DNA of 64,000 nt from contig NZ_PEBU01000015.1 of assembly GCF_002887595.1 (NCBI RefSeq), positions 82,779 to 146,778 of the forward strand, read 5' to 3'. Numbering within the stretch: the stretch's first letter is position 1; each line of letters opens with the position of its first letter. The translations under genes and the position numbers were made by a program. Below, one piece after another: positions 18,432 to 27,649 of the stretch. Under the pieces are notes generated by a model that was given only the letters and a program-made list of their open reading frames with translations, did not search any database and had not been told where the DNA came from. The DNA comes from Bowmanella denitrificans. Lineage in GTDB: Bacteria; Pseudomonadota; Gammaproteobacteria; Enterobacterales; Alteromonadaceae.

Positions 18432-19109
18432 GTGACTAAATTTCTGAGTTTTCTGTTGATGGGACTGGTGAAAGTTTTAGCCCATGTGTTTTATCGTGGT
18501 CAGCCAAACTGGTTAAGTAAAGAACAGGAATCATCACTGAAAGATGTCCGGCTGGTGGTTTTTCTGAATCATACCAGTCTGTTCGAGCCGTTGTTTATCC
18601 GCTTTGCTCCCTGGTCGTTTGTATGGCTAATTGCCCATAAAGTTATCGTGCCAGGCGCGGATGTTACCCTCGACAGACCCGTGGCCGGCACGTTGCTGAA
18701 GACCTTACTGCCGGGTGTGATCCCTATTACCCGCAAGGCTGACGAGTCATGGGAGCATTTTCTGTCTCTGGTCAATACCGATGTGATTACTGCCATATTG
18801 CCGGAAGGCAGAATGAAAAGGCGTAATGGTTTGGACAAGGACGGCCAGCCGATGAGCGTCAGGGGCGGGGTGGCGGATATTCTGGAAAGGCTTGATAACG
18901 GCAAAATGCTGTTTTTTTACAGTGGCGGGCTGCATCATATTCAGTGCCCCGGTGAAAGGCTACCAAGGCTATTTAAAACCCTGACGGCCAACCTGCAGAT
19001 TGTAGATATTCAGACATACAAACACAGTATCAATCAGCGCAGTGAAGCGAATTTTAAAGCCAGAGTGATGGCAGATATGAACGCCCGATTGGATACCTTT
19101 GTCCCCTGA
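18432..19109 (+). CDS. PlsC-type acyltransferase family protein
   Basis: 225 residues. The acyltransferase motif I is FLNHTSLFEP, i.e. H-X4-E rather than the classical H-X4-D, and motif III is LPEGRMKRRN. N-terminal hydrophobic stretch (about 5-20) suggests membrane attachment. GTG 18432 follows AAAGGAG by about 10 bases. It is likely a lysophospholipid or related acyltransferase, but the Glu variant leaves the exact reaction open. Confidence 0.75.
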   Translation: MTKFLSFLLMGLVKVLAHVFYRGQPNWLSKEQESSLKDVRLVVFLNHTSLFEPLFIRFAPWSFVWLIAHKVIVPGADVTLDRPVAGTLLKTLLPGVIPITRKADESWEHFLSLVNTDVITAILPEGRMKRRNGLDKDGQPMSVRGGVADILERLDNGKMLFFYSGGLHHIQCPGERLPRLFKTLTANLQIVDIQTYKHSINQRSEANFKARVMADMNARLDTFVP

Positions 19110-19201
19110 ATCACAGCAAACTCGCTAATTAGATTAAGTTTTCTACACTTTTGACAGAATATCACGTCGAAGTAATTGGCAAGCTTAACCTGGAGGTTTG
19201 C

Positions 19202-21154
19202 GTGTTCTCTAAACTTACCCTGCGTCAGCAGTTAGCCAGCGGCTTTATGATTCTCGTCGCTATCATATTTGTTGTTGTTGCCTTGGCCTATATGGCCCTT
19301 TCAAAAGGTAATAGTAATCTGGAAACTTATCGTGAGTTAAATATTGATCGTTCGGTGGTTCAGGATATGACGATTTCGTTGATGGAGATGCGTATATCTG
19401 TGATTAATTTTCTCAAAGAACCCAGCGAGGCCAACCTTAAGACAATTGCCGGCACGGTCAAGCAGTTAAATGATAAGGCCGGCAATACGCAGCAGCAGTT
19501 ACATCGGCCTGAATTTACGGTGGCGGTAGAAAAGATTGTCACTGCGATATCTCAGTACCAGGATGTGTTTAAACAGGTTGAAGCTTTGTTTCGTCAGCGC
19601 AGCCAACAGGTTGCTGTTATGGATAATGTGGGTCCACAAGCTCTGAAAACGTTACATAACCTGCTGGAACGCAGTAAGCAAATTGATGACCGGGAGGTTG
19701 GTTTTCTGGGGGCGCTGACACTGGAAAATCTGATGCAGGCGAGGCTGGCTGCGAACAAGTTCATCAAAACGAATAGTGCAGAGGATGCCCGGCAGGCTAA
19801 ACAGGCCCTTACAGATATACAGCTCAGATTGACAGCGTTGTCGAGCAGAGTCAGCGCTGAGAACAAGGCATTGGTTCAACAAAGTCAGCAACTGACTATG
19901 GAATATGAACAAGCCTTTGTCAGCTTGAATGAGATCATTAACAAACGAAATCTGCTGATCGATGGGCAGTTAAATCAAATAGGCCCCAAAGTGCTGGCAG
20001 AACTCAAGAGCGTAGCTGATTTAATTGAAAGCGAAGAACGGGATACCGGAGAACAAGCATTAGCATACAATAAAAAGGTGGAGTGGGAGGTCATCATGCT
20101 TGCCGTTGCGTCGGTGATTATTGCCAGTTCAGTGACCTTTTTTGTCAGCAACCTGGTGATTCGTCCTATCGGGGGTGAACCAAGGGATATCGAGGCGATA
20201 GTAAGAAGGGTTGCTGCGGGTGATTTTACGTTAGCCAAGAATCATAGTTCAAAACCGCTGACGGGGATATATGCTTCAACCATGCAAATGGTGGAACAAC
20301 TTTCCGGGTTGATTAAACAGATTAATGCTGCCAGTGACGAGCTGACTGTGGCGGCGCAAGGCTTGTCACAGGTTACCCGTCAAACAGCGGATAATTCTGA
20401 AAATCAGATGCATATGTTAACGCAAACAGCCACGGCCATGGAGGAAATGACAACGACCGTACAGGAAATTACCCGAAGTGCGCACAATGCAGCAGATGCG
20501 GCAAGAGAAGCCGATCACCAGGCGCAATTGGGGCAACAAGTGGTGGCCACCACCGGGCAAAACATTAACAAGTTGGTAGGGAACATTCGTTCTGTCAGTG
20601 AAATGATAACGGGTCTTGAGCAGGAAGCAGAAAACGTTGGCGGCATATTGGGGGTCATAGGTGGCATTGCAGAGCAAACCAACCTGCTGGCGCTGAATGC
20701 AGCTATAGAGGCAGCGAGAGCTGGAGAGCAGGGGCGGGGCTTTGCTGTAGTGGCCGATGAAGTTCGCACACTGGCCAGTCGCACCCAGGACAGCACCGAA
20801 GAAATACAGAAGAAGTTGTCCAGTTTGCAGAACCAGACCAAGCGCTCGGTTGAGTCCATGCTCAAAACCACCCACGAAGCCGAACAAACGGCTACTGCCG
20901 CGCTGGAAACCAATAGTGCGCTGGAAAACATCATTGCTGCGATAGGAACCATCAATGATATGAATCACCAGATTGCCAGTTCATCGGAAGAACAAAACCT
21001 GGTTGCTGAGCAAATCAACCGCAGTGTTGGAGATATTAATCTGATCGCCAAAGGCACTGCCGAAGAAGCCAGTGATACTGTGCAATCCTCAAATAACCTG
21101 TATGAGCTTGCCAAGCATCTGAAACAGAGCTGTGAGCGATTTAAAGTGGCTTAG
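19202..21154 (+). CDS. Methyl-accepting chemotaxis protein, transmembrane
   Basis: 650-residue chemoreceptor. First membrane helix (about 15-37), a helical periplasmic sensor of about 260 residues, second helix (about 297-318), HAMP starting RPIGGEP, and the signalling hairpin [23 protein letters not shown] 19202 is chosen because GGAGG lies 5 bases before it; the open frame begins at 19151 with no better signal. It ends RFKVA and has no CheR pentapeptide, unlike the receptor at the left edge. It is monocistronic with a terminator. Confidence 0.93.
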   Translation: MFSKLTLRQQLASGFMILVAIIFVVVALAYMALSKGNSNLETYRELNIDRSVVQDMTISLMEMRISVINFLKEPSEANLKTIAGTVKQLNDKAGNTQQQLHRPEFTVAVEKIVTAISQYQDVFKQVEALFRQRSQQVAVMDNVGPQALKTLHNLLERSKQIDDREVGFLGALTLENLMQARLAANKFIKTNSAEDARQAKQALTDIQLRLTALSSRVSAENKALVQQSQQLTMEYEQAFVSLNEIINKRNLLIDGQLNQIGPKVLAELKSVADLIESEERDTGEQALAYNKKVEWEVIMLAVASVIIASSVTFFVSNLVIRPIGGEPRDIEAIVRRVAAGDFTLAKNHSSKPLTGIYASTMQMVEQLSGLIKQINAASDELTVAAQGLSQVTRQTADNSENQMHMLTQTATAMEEMTTTVQEITRSAHNAADAAREADHQAQLGQQVVATTGQNINKLVGNIRSVSEMITGLEQEAENVGGILGVIGGIAEQTNLLALNAAIEAARAGEQGRGFAVVADEVRTLASRTQDSTEEIQKKLSSLQNQTKRSVESMLKTTHEAEQTATAALETNSALENIIAAIGTINDMNHQIASSSEEQNLVAEQINRSVGDINLIAKGTAEEASDTVQSSNNLYELAKHLKQSCERFKVA

Positions 21155-21167
21155 TCAGGCAGTAAGC

Positions 21168-21198
21168 AAGAAAGCCGCTTTAACGCGGCTTTCTTTTC
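21168..21198. terminator. Terminator between the chemoreceptor and aminotransferase genes
   Basis: Perfect 11-bp stem AAGAAAGCCGC / GCGGCTTTCTT with a 6-base loop and T-rich flanks on both strands; the two genes converge here. Confidence 0.85.
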
Positions 21199-21214
21199 CT
21201 GGTTGGCGGTCTGA

Positions 21215-22402
21215 TTACAGAACTGCAACCAGCGCTTCGGCAATATAGTCAACATTCTGGTGACTGATACCGGCAATATTGACCCGGCTGGAATCAACAA
21301 AATAGATGGCATTGTCACTGCGCATTTTTTTTACCTGTTCAGGGCTGATACACAGGTAACTGAACATGCCTTTCTGGCGGGTGATAAAGTCAAAGTCCCT
21401 ACCACTTTTTTCTTTGATTTTGTCGGCCAGCAAGCGGCGTAACTGCTGCATACGCTCGCGCATTTCGGTGACTTCACCCAGCCACTGAGCTTTCAGCTCT
21501 TCACTGTTAAGAATAATATCTACCAGTGCACCACCGTAGGAAGGCGGCATCGAGTAGATAGCCCGGGCAATAGATTGGATCTGGCTTTGCAAGGCGTTAC
21601 GCACCTGATTATTGGCGCAAATCATGGCGGCCAGGCCAACGCGCTCACGATACAAACCAAAATTCTTCGAGCAGGATGCCGCAACAATCACTTCCGGCAG
21701 GTTGTCGGCCAGCAGGCGCAAACCGTAGACGTCTTCTTCTACACCATCACCAAAGCCCTGATAGGCAATATCCAAAAACGGCAGAAACTCTCGCTGCTGG
21801 GCCAGTTCCAATACTTTGTGCCATTGCTCTTTAGTCAGGTCTGCCCCGGTCGGGTTGTGACAGCAGCCGTGCAGTAACACCACATCGCCCTTGCTGACCT
21901 GGGCCAGACAAGCCGCCATTTCATCGAACTTTATGCCGGCTTGTTCTTTGTCGAAGTAGGGGTAGGTTTTAATTTTCAGGCCGGCACTACCAATCAGTGG
22001 AATATGGTTGGCCCAGGTGGGGTCGCTGACCCACACGGTTAAGTCACCGTTTGCACGCTTCAGCAGCTCAGACAGAATACGCAAAGAACCGCATCCGCCT
22101 GGCGCCTGAACGGCGGCGACACGCTGTTCGATGAGGGTTTTGTGGCCTTTACCTAACAGCAGTTCCAGCATACCGTCGATAAAACCTTGCACACCTTGCG
22201 GGCTGATGTAGGTTTTGGAATCCTCGTTGGCCAGCAGAATATTCTGTGCCTTAGCAACGGCGTGCAGAATTGGCGTACGGCCCTGTTCGTCTTTATAAAC
22301 GCCTACACCCAGGTCAACCTTCTTGGGGTTGGCATCCTGTTTGAACGCGGCGGACAGGCCAAGGATTGGATCGGCAGGTAACTGCTCTAGCACTTCTAAC
22401 AT
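21215..22402 (-). CDS. Aspartate/tyrosine/aromatic aminotransferase
   Basis: 395-residue fold-type I PLP enzyme of the AspC/TyrB group: N-terminal PADPILGLSAAFKQD and VDLGVGVYKDEQGRTP, HGCCHNPTGADL, and the PLP lysine in ASCSKNFGLYRERVG. It transfers amino groups between aspartate or aromatic amino acids and 2-oxoglutarate; AspC and TyrB cannot be told apart with certainty here. ATG 22402 has GAGGGA upstream and gives the family's usual start. Confidence 0.92.
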   Translation of the reverse strand: MLEVLEQLPADPILGLSAAFKQDANPKKVDLGVGVYKDEQGRTPILHAVAKAQNILLANEDSKTYISPQGVQGFIDGMLELLLGKGHKTLIEQRVAAVQAPGGCGSLRILSELLKRANGDLTVWVSDPTWANHIPLIGSAGLKIKTYPYFDKEQAGIKFDEMAACLAQVSKGDVVLLHGCCHNPTGADLTKEQWHKVLELAQQREFLPFLDIAYQGFGDGVEEDVYGLRLLADNLPEVIVAASCSKNFGLYRERVGLAAMICANNQVRNALQSQIQSIARAIYSMPPSYGGALVDIILNSEELKAQWLGEVTEMRERMQQLRRLLADKIKEKSGRDFDFITRQKGMFSYLCISPEQVKKMRSDNAIYFVDSSRVNIAGISHQNVDYIAEALVAVL

Positions 22403-22504
22403 GGTTTCCCTCAACTAATTATGTGCGGTTGGTATGGTGCGCAAACGGCGTCCTATTATGACAGCAGTACGACAAAATTCGAGTGCCGTTTTAGACAATA
22501 ATGG

Positions 22505-23275
22505 TTATAGATATTCGCGAAGTGGAAAGTGAAAGCTGACATCTTTGTAAACAACCCCTGACGCAGAAAAACTGCGCTCATACCAGGATGCCTGAGCATG
22601 TTTGTTGACCATCAGTAAGGTCGATGTGCGGGTTCCGTATTGCTCTGACTGAATAAAAATGGCCGACAGGCGTTTTTCCCATTCTTTTGCCACACCTGTG
22701 CTGGGCAAAAGATGGTCTTCGGCGGGCACATCGTCTTTTAGCAAGGAAAACAGGATTTCTGTATTCGTCTGACCTTGCTGGCAGAACTGCGTCAGGCGCG
22801 CCACCCCTTTACTGGTTTTAGGCCAGGGGCTGTGGATGTCGGCGTTGGACAGCCCGTATATCCCGTCGGTAAGCACAGTCAGCTCATCGCGTTTGTTATT
22901 GTAAACGGCCAGATTCTGCCAGTTGCCAAACAGCAGGTTGTAGCCATTGTAAGCCGTTTTGCTTCGCTTTAAGGCCGCGGCGTAATCCTGTGGCGTGGTA
23001 TTTGTCAGATAGCCGCTGACAAGGTGGCCACGACTTGGGCTATTTGCCTTGTGTTGCGATGGTTCGCGGATATTGGTCAGGGCGGCGACCCGGCCATCCT
23101 CACTTACCCCCATCCAGGTTCCGCCAGCCTGCAGATCCTTGCCAGCCAGAATGCCTGGGGCTGCGGGCCAAAAACCCGATGGGGTGGTGGGCCTGGCATG
23201 AAACTCATCACGATTAGCCGCGATCAGCAGCGGAAACTCGGGATGAGCCCTCAAAGCCACAAACAGGATGCACAT
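22505..23275 (-). CDS. NRDE (TANGO2-like) family protein
   Basis: 256 residues. Begins MCILFVAL with the catalytic-type Cys2 and continues with the family name motif LLIAANRDEFHARPT, then GGTWMGVSEDGRVAALTNIREP. The fold is related to Ntn hydrolases; TANGO2 has been linked to heme handling, but the bacterial role is open. It begins 3 bases after the FHA gene stop and is the last gene of a three-gene run. Confidence 0.9.
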   Translation of the reverse strand: MCILFVALRAHPEFPLLIAANRDEFHARPTTPSGFWPAAPGILAGKDLQAGGTWMGVSEDGRVAALTNIREPSQHKANSPSRGHLVSGYLTNTTPQDYAAALKRSKTAYNGYNLLFGNWQNLAVYNNKRDELTVLTDGIYGLSNADIHSPWPKTSKGVARLTQFCQQGQTNTEILFSLLKDDVPAEDHLLPSTGVAKEWEKRLSAIFIQSEQYGTRTSTLLMVNKHAQASWYERSFSASGVVYKDVSFHFPLREYL

Positions 23276-23278
23276 AGC

Positions 23279-24238
23279 CTATTTCTTTGTCCTGTTGGCG
23301 GCTGAATCTGCATAGCTGCCTTGCAAGCTTTGGATAAATTGGTCGGTTGTCATACCATCGTCCAGTGCATAGCTATCGGGTAACAAAATAAACTGGTAGA
23401 CGGGCCTGGGGGTAAACTCCGCTTGTTTAATCTGCTGCCAACCCATGATGCAGGATAGCAGTATCAGGCTGCACCCCAGGGCAATACGATTGCGTTTGTA
23501 GGTCGGTTGGTGAAAGGCAATTAGCAATGTTAACCAAAATAGCACAAACAGCAGCAGCGCCAATACGCTTAGTTCCACCAGGTTCCAGGCAGGTAGCTGC
23601 GGATAGTTAAACTGAATCCATTGATTTATCAGTGATAGCCCCATGCCGATTAATACCATGATTAAAGCGATGGAATATTGGCTGGCCAGCCTGGCATCCT
23701 GCTTCTGCAGTCGGGATAACATGCCAAACAGCAGGGGCCATGCCGACAGAATTAGGAAATCACTGATCAGCCGCGGCAGCACTTTGCCCAGTTCAAATTC
23801 GACAAAGGTATTCAGATAGGTCTGATAGGTCAGCGCTAATGCGTAAACAAAGCCAAGCAGCAACGCAAATCGCCAATGAGAAAGAAAGTTCAGCCTGGAT
23901 TCAATCACACTCAGGCGTAGCGCAGGATCTACCTGCTCTGCACTGTCAAATATACGCAGGCGGGTTTTACCAAGGACAATCACATCCTGTTTAGTGACAG
24001 CCGATTGCGTTGTGGCCAGTCCGTTTACCCGCAGCCCGTTAACGCTCTGCTTGTCACTGATCCGTATCTGGCCGCTATCCGGGTCCTGTTCAATCAGCAC
24101 ATGATCTGCGCATACATAGGGATCGTCCAGACGAATATCGTTGTCATAGCCACGACCAATGCTGATTTGCTGTTGGTCAAAGCGAAAGTGTTTAACCTGA
24201 CGGTTATTGCCCCCCAGTTTTTCAACAATTATTGCCAT
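23279..24238 (-). CDS. FHA-domain inner-membrane protein
   Basis: 319 residues. N-terminal forkhead-associated domain (about 25-95; ISIGRGYDNDIRLDDPYVCADHVLI contains the GR and the following His of the phosphothreonine site, split as ISIGRGYDND and YVCADHVLI), then about six membrane helices (about 125-285) and a C-terminal periplasmic or cytoplasmic tail. Its start overlaps the end of the serine protease gene by 10 bases. It probably acts with that protease; no Ser/Thr kinase is in the window. Confidence 0.87.
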   Translation of the reverse strand: MAIIVEKLGGNNRQVKHFRFDQQQISIGRGYDNDIRLDDPYVCADHVLIEQDPDSGQIRISDKQSVNGLRVNGLATTQSAVTKQDVIVLGKTRLRIFDSAEQVDPALRLSVIESRLNFLSHWRFALLLGFVYALALTYQTYLNTFVEFELGKVLPRLISDFLILSAWPLLFGMLSRLQKQDARLASQYSIALIMVLIGMGLSLINQWIQFNYPQLPAWNLVELSVLALLLFVLFWLTLLIAFHQPTYKRNRIALGCSLILLSCIMGWQQIKQAEFTPRPVYQFILLPDSYALDDGMTTDQFIQSLQGSYADSAANRTKK

Positions 24239-25494
24239 GCCAATGCCTCCACAAAACGTTGCGTAAAGGCCTGACTCATTTGCTGAGTAACACCGGCCAG
24301 GGTGAAATGACTAATCAGACCCTGATTGGCCTGATCGTAACTGGCACCGAGAATTAACACGTCATATAACTGGTCAAAGTCTTTATAGGCTCGAGTGCAA
24401 AAAACAAATCTCAGTTTCATGTTATGGCTATTGGCCATACGCTGTTGCTGGCAACTGTAGTTGGTCACATTTTCCTTGCCGGCATTATTGCCCGGCCCTG
24501 CGCTTTGCATACCTTGTTCATAAAGGTTGTAAAAGGTCGCGGAAGACAGCTTGTCGGAGGTCAGCCATTCATATTCAAGTTCCAGCGTACCGGTACGTAA
24601 ACGCTGATGCAGGTAGATTTCTTCATCCAAACGGCAGCGCTTTTGCACGGTCAGGTAGCGGGCATTTTTGTCATTCGCGTTGGAATCGCCCCAGCAGGGC
24701 AGGAAGCTCACCACTTCGCCCGCCACTTGGGCTTGTCCAAGGGTGGCAATGGGCCAGGGGTTTTCCACAAAAGGTGTTAATAAACGTTGTTGGTTATCTA
24801 TTAATTGGCGCTGGATTTCCGCCATGAAATCATCAGGTGTTGGATCAACCGCCCTATTTACCAAAGCCTGCAGGGGGGCCAGCGGCACCAGAAAGCCAAT
24901 CTGGTTACCTGCCGTCGCTACGTTAACGCCCACCACCTGACCATAAGCATTGACGGTTGGGCCGCCACTCATACCTGGATTAATGGAACCGGTAAAATGG
25001 ATCTTTTGGTTAAAACTGCTTTTTTTCAGACCATTGTATGTTCCGGGTACCACTATCATACCCAAATCATGGGGGTTACCCAGTGAAAAGATATTATCTC
25101 CCTGGGCCGGTAGATTCTCACCCAGGACAAAGAAGGGCGCATTTGCCGTTTCTCTTTGCACCAGTGCCAGGTCATTAACCACGTCAATATGCAGTAACTT
25201 TAAGGTGCCGGTTTCACCTTCGTGGGTAAGGTATTCAATGCGGTATTTTTTGGGATAAAACACAGAATCCGAGATAACGTGGTAATTGGTGACAATCAAT
25301 CCATCCGCACTGACCTGAAATCCTGAACCGATAGAGGATTTATTGCCTGACTCCACTTCAATCATTCTAATTTGAAACAAAGCCGGTTGATAATGCCCGA
25401 AAACATCCTTGGCATTTTCCTGTGCCGCCAGCGATGCATTGCTCAGACAGCAGAACAGGGGGATGAAAATCCTGAATAAAGACATCAACTTCAT
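24229..25494 (-). CDS. Trypsin-like (S1C/HtrA-type) serine protease
   Basis: 421 residues, exported by a signal peptide (about 1-24). Catalytic triad visible as His72 (NYHVIS), Asp108 (VNDLALVQ) and Ser176 (GMSGGP). It has no PDZ domain; instead a C-terminal part of about 200 residues with cysteines (LPCWGD, KRCRLDE, NYSCQQ, VFCTRAY) that I do not recognise. It is first in a run with the FHA protein and the NRDE protein, overlapping the former. Confidence 0.87.
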   Translation of the reverse strand: MKLMSLFRIFIPLFCCLSNASLAAQENAKDVFGHYQPALFQIRMIEVESGNKSSIGSGFQVSADGLIVTNYHVISDSVFYPKKYRIEYLTHEGETGTLKLLHIDVVNDLALVQRETANAPFFVLGENLPAQGDNIFSLGNPHDLGMIVVPGTYNGLKKSSFNQKIHFTGSINPGMSGGPTVNAYGQVVGVNVATAGNQIGFLVPLAPLQALVNRAVDPTPDDFMAEIQRQLIDNQQRLLTPFVENPWPIATLGQAQVAGEVVSFLPCWGDSNANDKNARYLTVQKRCRLDEEIYLHQRLRTGTLELEYEWLTSDKLSSATFYNLYEQGMQSAGPGNNAGKENVTNYSCQQQRMANSHNMKLRFVFCTRAYKDFDQLYDVLILGASYDQANQGLISHFTLAGVTQQMSQAFTQRFVEALAWQ

Positions 25495-25632
25495 TGTGAT
25501 ACCAGAAAGAAACGAATAGCCTCATTCTGCCTCAGGCTACTGGGCTTTGCCACGCTTATCCGCGATCAAATCTCCTCGACAAGCGAGTTTGCCTCAGGGA
25601 TCATGGGGCAGGTGTAATGACAATTTGGTTTT

Positions 25633-26226
25633 ATGCAAGATTCACTGAATATGCCGGAAATCGGCAACAATGTCCCAAGAATTGGTGGTAACTTTACGTT
25701 TTGGCTTGGCTGTAAAGTACTGAAGCTCAAAGGCTGGAAAATGGAAGGGCAATTTCCAAACCTGGGTAAAATGGTGGCCTGTGTGGCACCGCATACATCA
25801 AACTGGGACTTTGTGGTGGCGCTGGGCACGGCCTTTGCCCTGCGCTTAAGGATTTCCTTCCTCGGCAAACATAGCTTGTTTAAAGGGGCACTGGGTTGGT
25901 GGATGCGCAAAATTGGTGGTATTGCGGTTGATCGCAGTGCCCCGCAAGGCTTGGTACAACAGGTCGCCGATGTCTTTGCCCGCCAGAATATGGTGTTGGG
26001 CGTGGCGCCGGAAGGCACGCGTAAAAAGGTGGAGCACTGGAAGTCCGGCTTTTTACACATAGCTCGCGCAGCCAATGTTCCGGTGCTGTTGGTCTATCTT
26101 GATTATAAGAAAAAAGTAATTGGATTTGGTCCTTTGCTTGAAATCGGCGATGATATAGCCGTAGAGATGGCTAAAATCCGAGAGTTTTATGCCACCGTTC
26201 ATGCCAGGCATCCAGATATGGCGTAA
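25633..26226 (+). CDS. PlsC-type acyltransferase, 1-acyl-glycerol-3-phosphate family
   Basis: 197 residues with intact acyltransferase motifs: APHTSNWD (H-X4-D), GKHSLFKGALGWWMR, GGIAVDRS and VAPEGTRKK. The short form is typical of a widespread proteobacterial group of glycerol acyltransferases. No clear SD lies before ATG 25633. An opposite-strand frame of 169 codons covers the same bases and is a shadow. Confidence 0.87.
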   Translation: MQDSLNMPEIGNNVPRIGGNFTFWLGCKVLKLKGWKMEGQFPNLGKMVACVAPHTSNWDFVVALGTAFALRLRISFLGKHSLFKGALGWWMRKIGGIAVDRSAPQGLVQQVADVFARQNMVLGVAPEGTRKKVEHWKSGFLHIARAANVPVLLVYLDYKKKVIGFGPLLEIGDDIAVEMAKIREFYATVHARHPDMA

Positions 26227-26297
26227 CGACAGCACAATTTTTACGGGCGGCGTGGTCGCCCGCAAATGGCCTGAACAGGCCTATGACGAGGTGAGTT

Positions 26298-27536
26298 TTG
26301 GAGTTTAAAGGTTTTACTACCAGGTTGGTGCATGCTGACAGGCTGATTAACCAACCGCAGGATGGAGCGGTGCATCAGGCAACCAGTAACTCGGTGTTGT
26401 TTGAGTACCAGCGGGTTGAAGACTTGGTGGATGTGTTCCAGGGACGCAACAACGGTCATGCATATTCGCGCCAATCTTCGGCATCCATTAACGCCCTGCA
26501 GAATATGTTGAGTCAATTAGAAGGTGGTGTCGGCGCACTGACCTTTGCGACAGGCATGGCTGCCATCACCACGACTATGCTGGCGCTGTTTAAGCAGGGC
26601 GATCATCTGATTTTCAGCCAGTTTTTGTTTGGTAATACCAACAGCTTCGCCCATACACTGCGGGGCTTGGGCATTGATGTCACCTTAGTGGATACAACCA
26701 ATCTGGCCAATGTGGAAGCGGCCATTCAACCTAATACCCGCGCCGTGTACCTGGAAACTATTGCCAATCCTGTGACTCAGGTGCCGGATTTAAAAGGCAT
26801 TGGTAAGTTGTGTGAAAAGCATGGCCTGTTGTATCTGGTTGACAATACCATGACCCCTGCCAATCTGTTTGACGCCAAGTCGGTTAAAGCCTCCATGCTG
26901 GTTGGCTCGTTAACTAAGTACATAGCCGGACATGGCCATGTGCTGGGCGGTGCAGTGGTGGACACCGGGCTGTTTGACTGGCAGACGTTCCCTAATATCA
27001 ATGAGTCATACAAATCCCAGCCAGCACATATGTGGGGATTACTGCAGGTTAAGAAAAAAGGTCTGCGCGATATGGGCGGTTGTCTGACTCCTGATTCCGC
27101 ACATCTGATATCCATCGGCATGGAAACCCTGGCATTGCGTATGGATAAAATCTGTAAGAACGCACTGACCCTGGCCACTTATCTGGCCAGCCATGCCAAG
27201 GTGGAGAAGGTGTATTATCCTGGCCTGAGCGATCATCCCCAACATCATCTGGCCGGTGACCTGTTTGCGCAATATGGCGGCATATTAAGCCTTGATTTAA
27301 AAGAAGGTACTGACTGCTTTGCATTTTTAAATGACTTGAAGCTGGTGTTAAATGCTACGCACTTGGGGGATACCCGAACCCTGGCAATACCGGTTGCCCA
27401 TACCATTTATTTTGAAATGGGCGCGGAACAACGGGCCAAGGCTGGAATAAGCGACAATATGATTCGTCTCAGCGTCGGTATTGAAGATATTGACGATATT
27501 ATCGCCGACTTCGAGCAAGCGCTGGATAAACTCTGA
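26298..27536 (+). CDS. Cys/Met metabolism PLP-dependent enzyme
   Basis: 412-residue fold-type I enzyme of the cystathionine gamma-synthase / O-acetylhomoserine sulfhydrylase / methionine gamma-lyase group. Conserved YSRQSSAS, ATGMAAIT, ETIANP, DNTMTPANLFDAK and the PLP lysine in GSLTKYIAGHGHVLGG. Start is TTG 26298: the frame has a stop three codons upstream, GAGGTGA precedes it, and no internal ATG would keep the N-terminus. The exact substrate cannot be fixed from sequence. Confidence 0.9.
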   Translation: MEFKGFTTRLVHADRLINQPQDGAVHQATSNSVLFEYQRVEDLVDVFQGRNNGHAYSRQSSASINALQNMLSQLEGGVGALTFATGMAAITTTMLALFKQGDHLIFSQFLFGNTNSFAHTLRGLGIDVTLVDTTNLANVEAAIQPNTRAVYLETIANPVTQVPDLKGIGKLCEKHGLLYLVDNTMTPANLFDAKSVKASMLVGSLTKYIAGHGHVLGGAVVDTGLFDWQTFPNINESYKSQPAHMWGLLQVKKKGLRDMGGCLTPDSAHLISIGMETLALRMDKICKNALTLATYLASHAKVEKVYYPGLSDHPQHHLAGDLFAQYGGILSLDLKEGTDCFAFLNDLKLVLNATHLGDTRTLAIPVAHTIYFEMGAEQRAKAGISDNMIRLSVGIEDIDDIIADFEQALDKL

Positions 27537-27649
27537 CAATATCGTAAAAAATCAGATGAAACAGGGGATATAAAAGAGCTAACCAATTCGTGCCAATTCA
27601 GGCTTGTGGTAATCTTATTTTTTAGTGGACCGTGCCTGAAGGAAACACC

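Noticed and set aside
25566..26075. 169-codon frame on -
   Set aside because: Opposite strand of a PlsC acyltransferase with all motifs intact.
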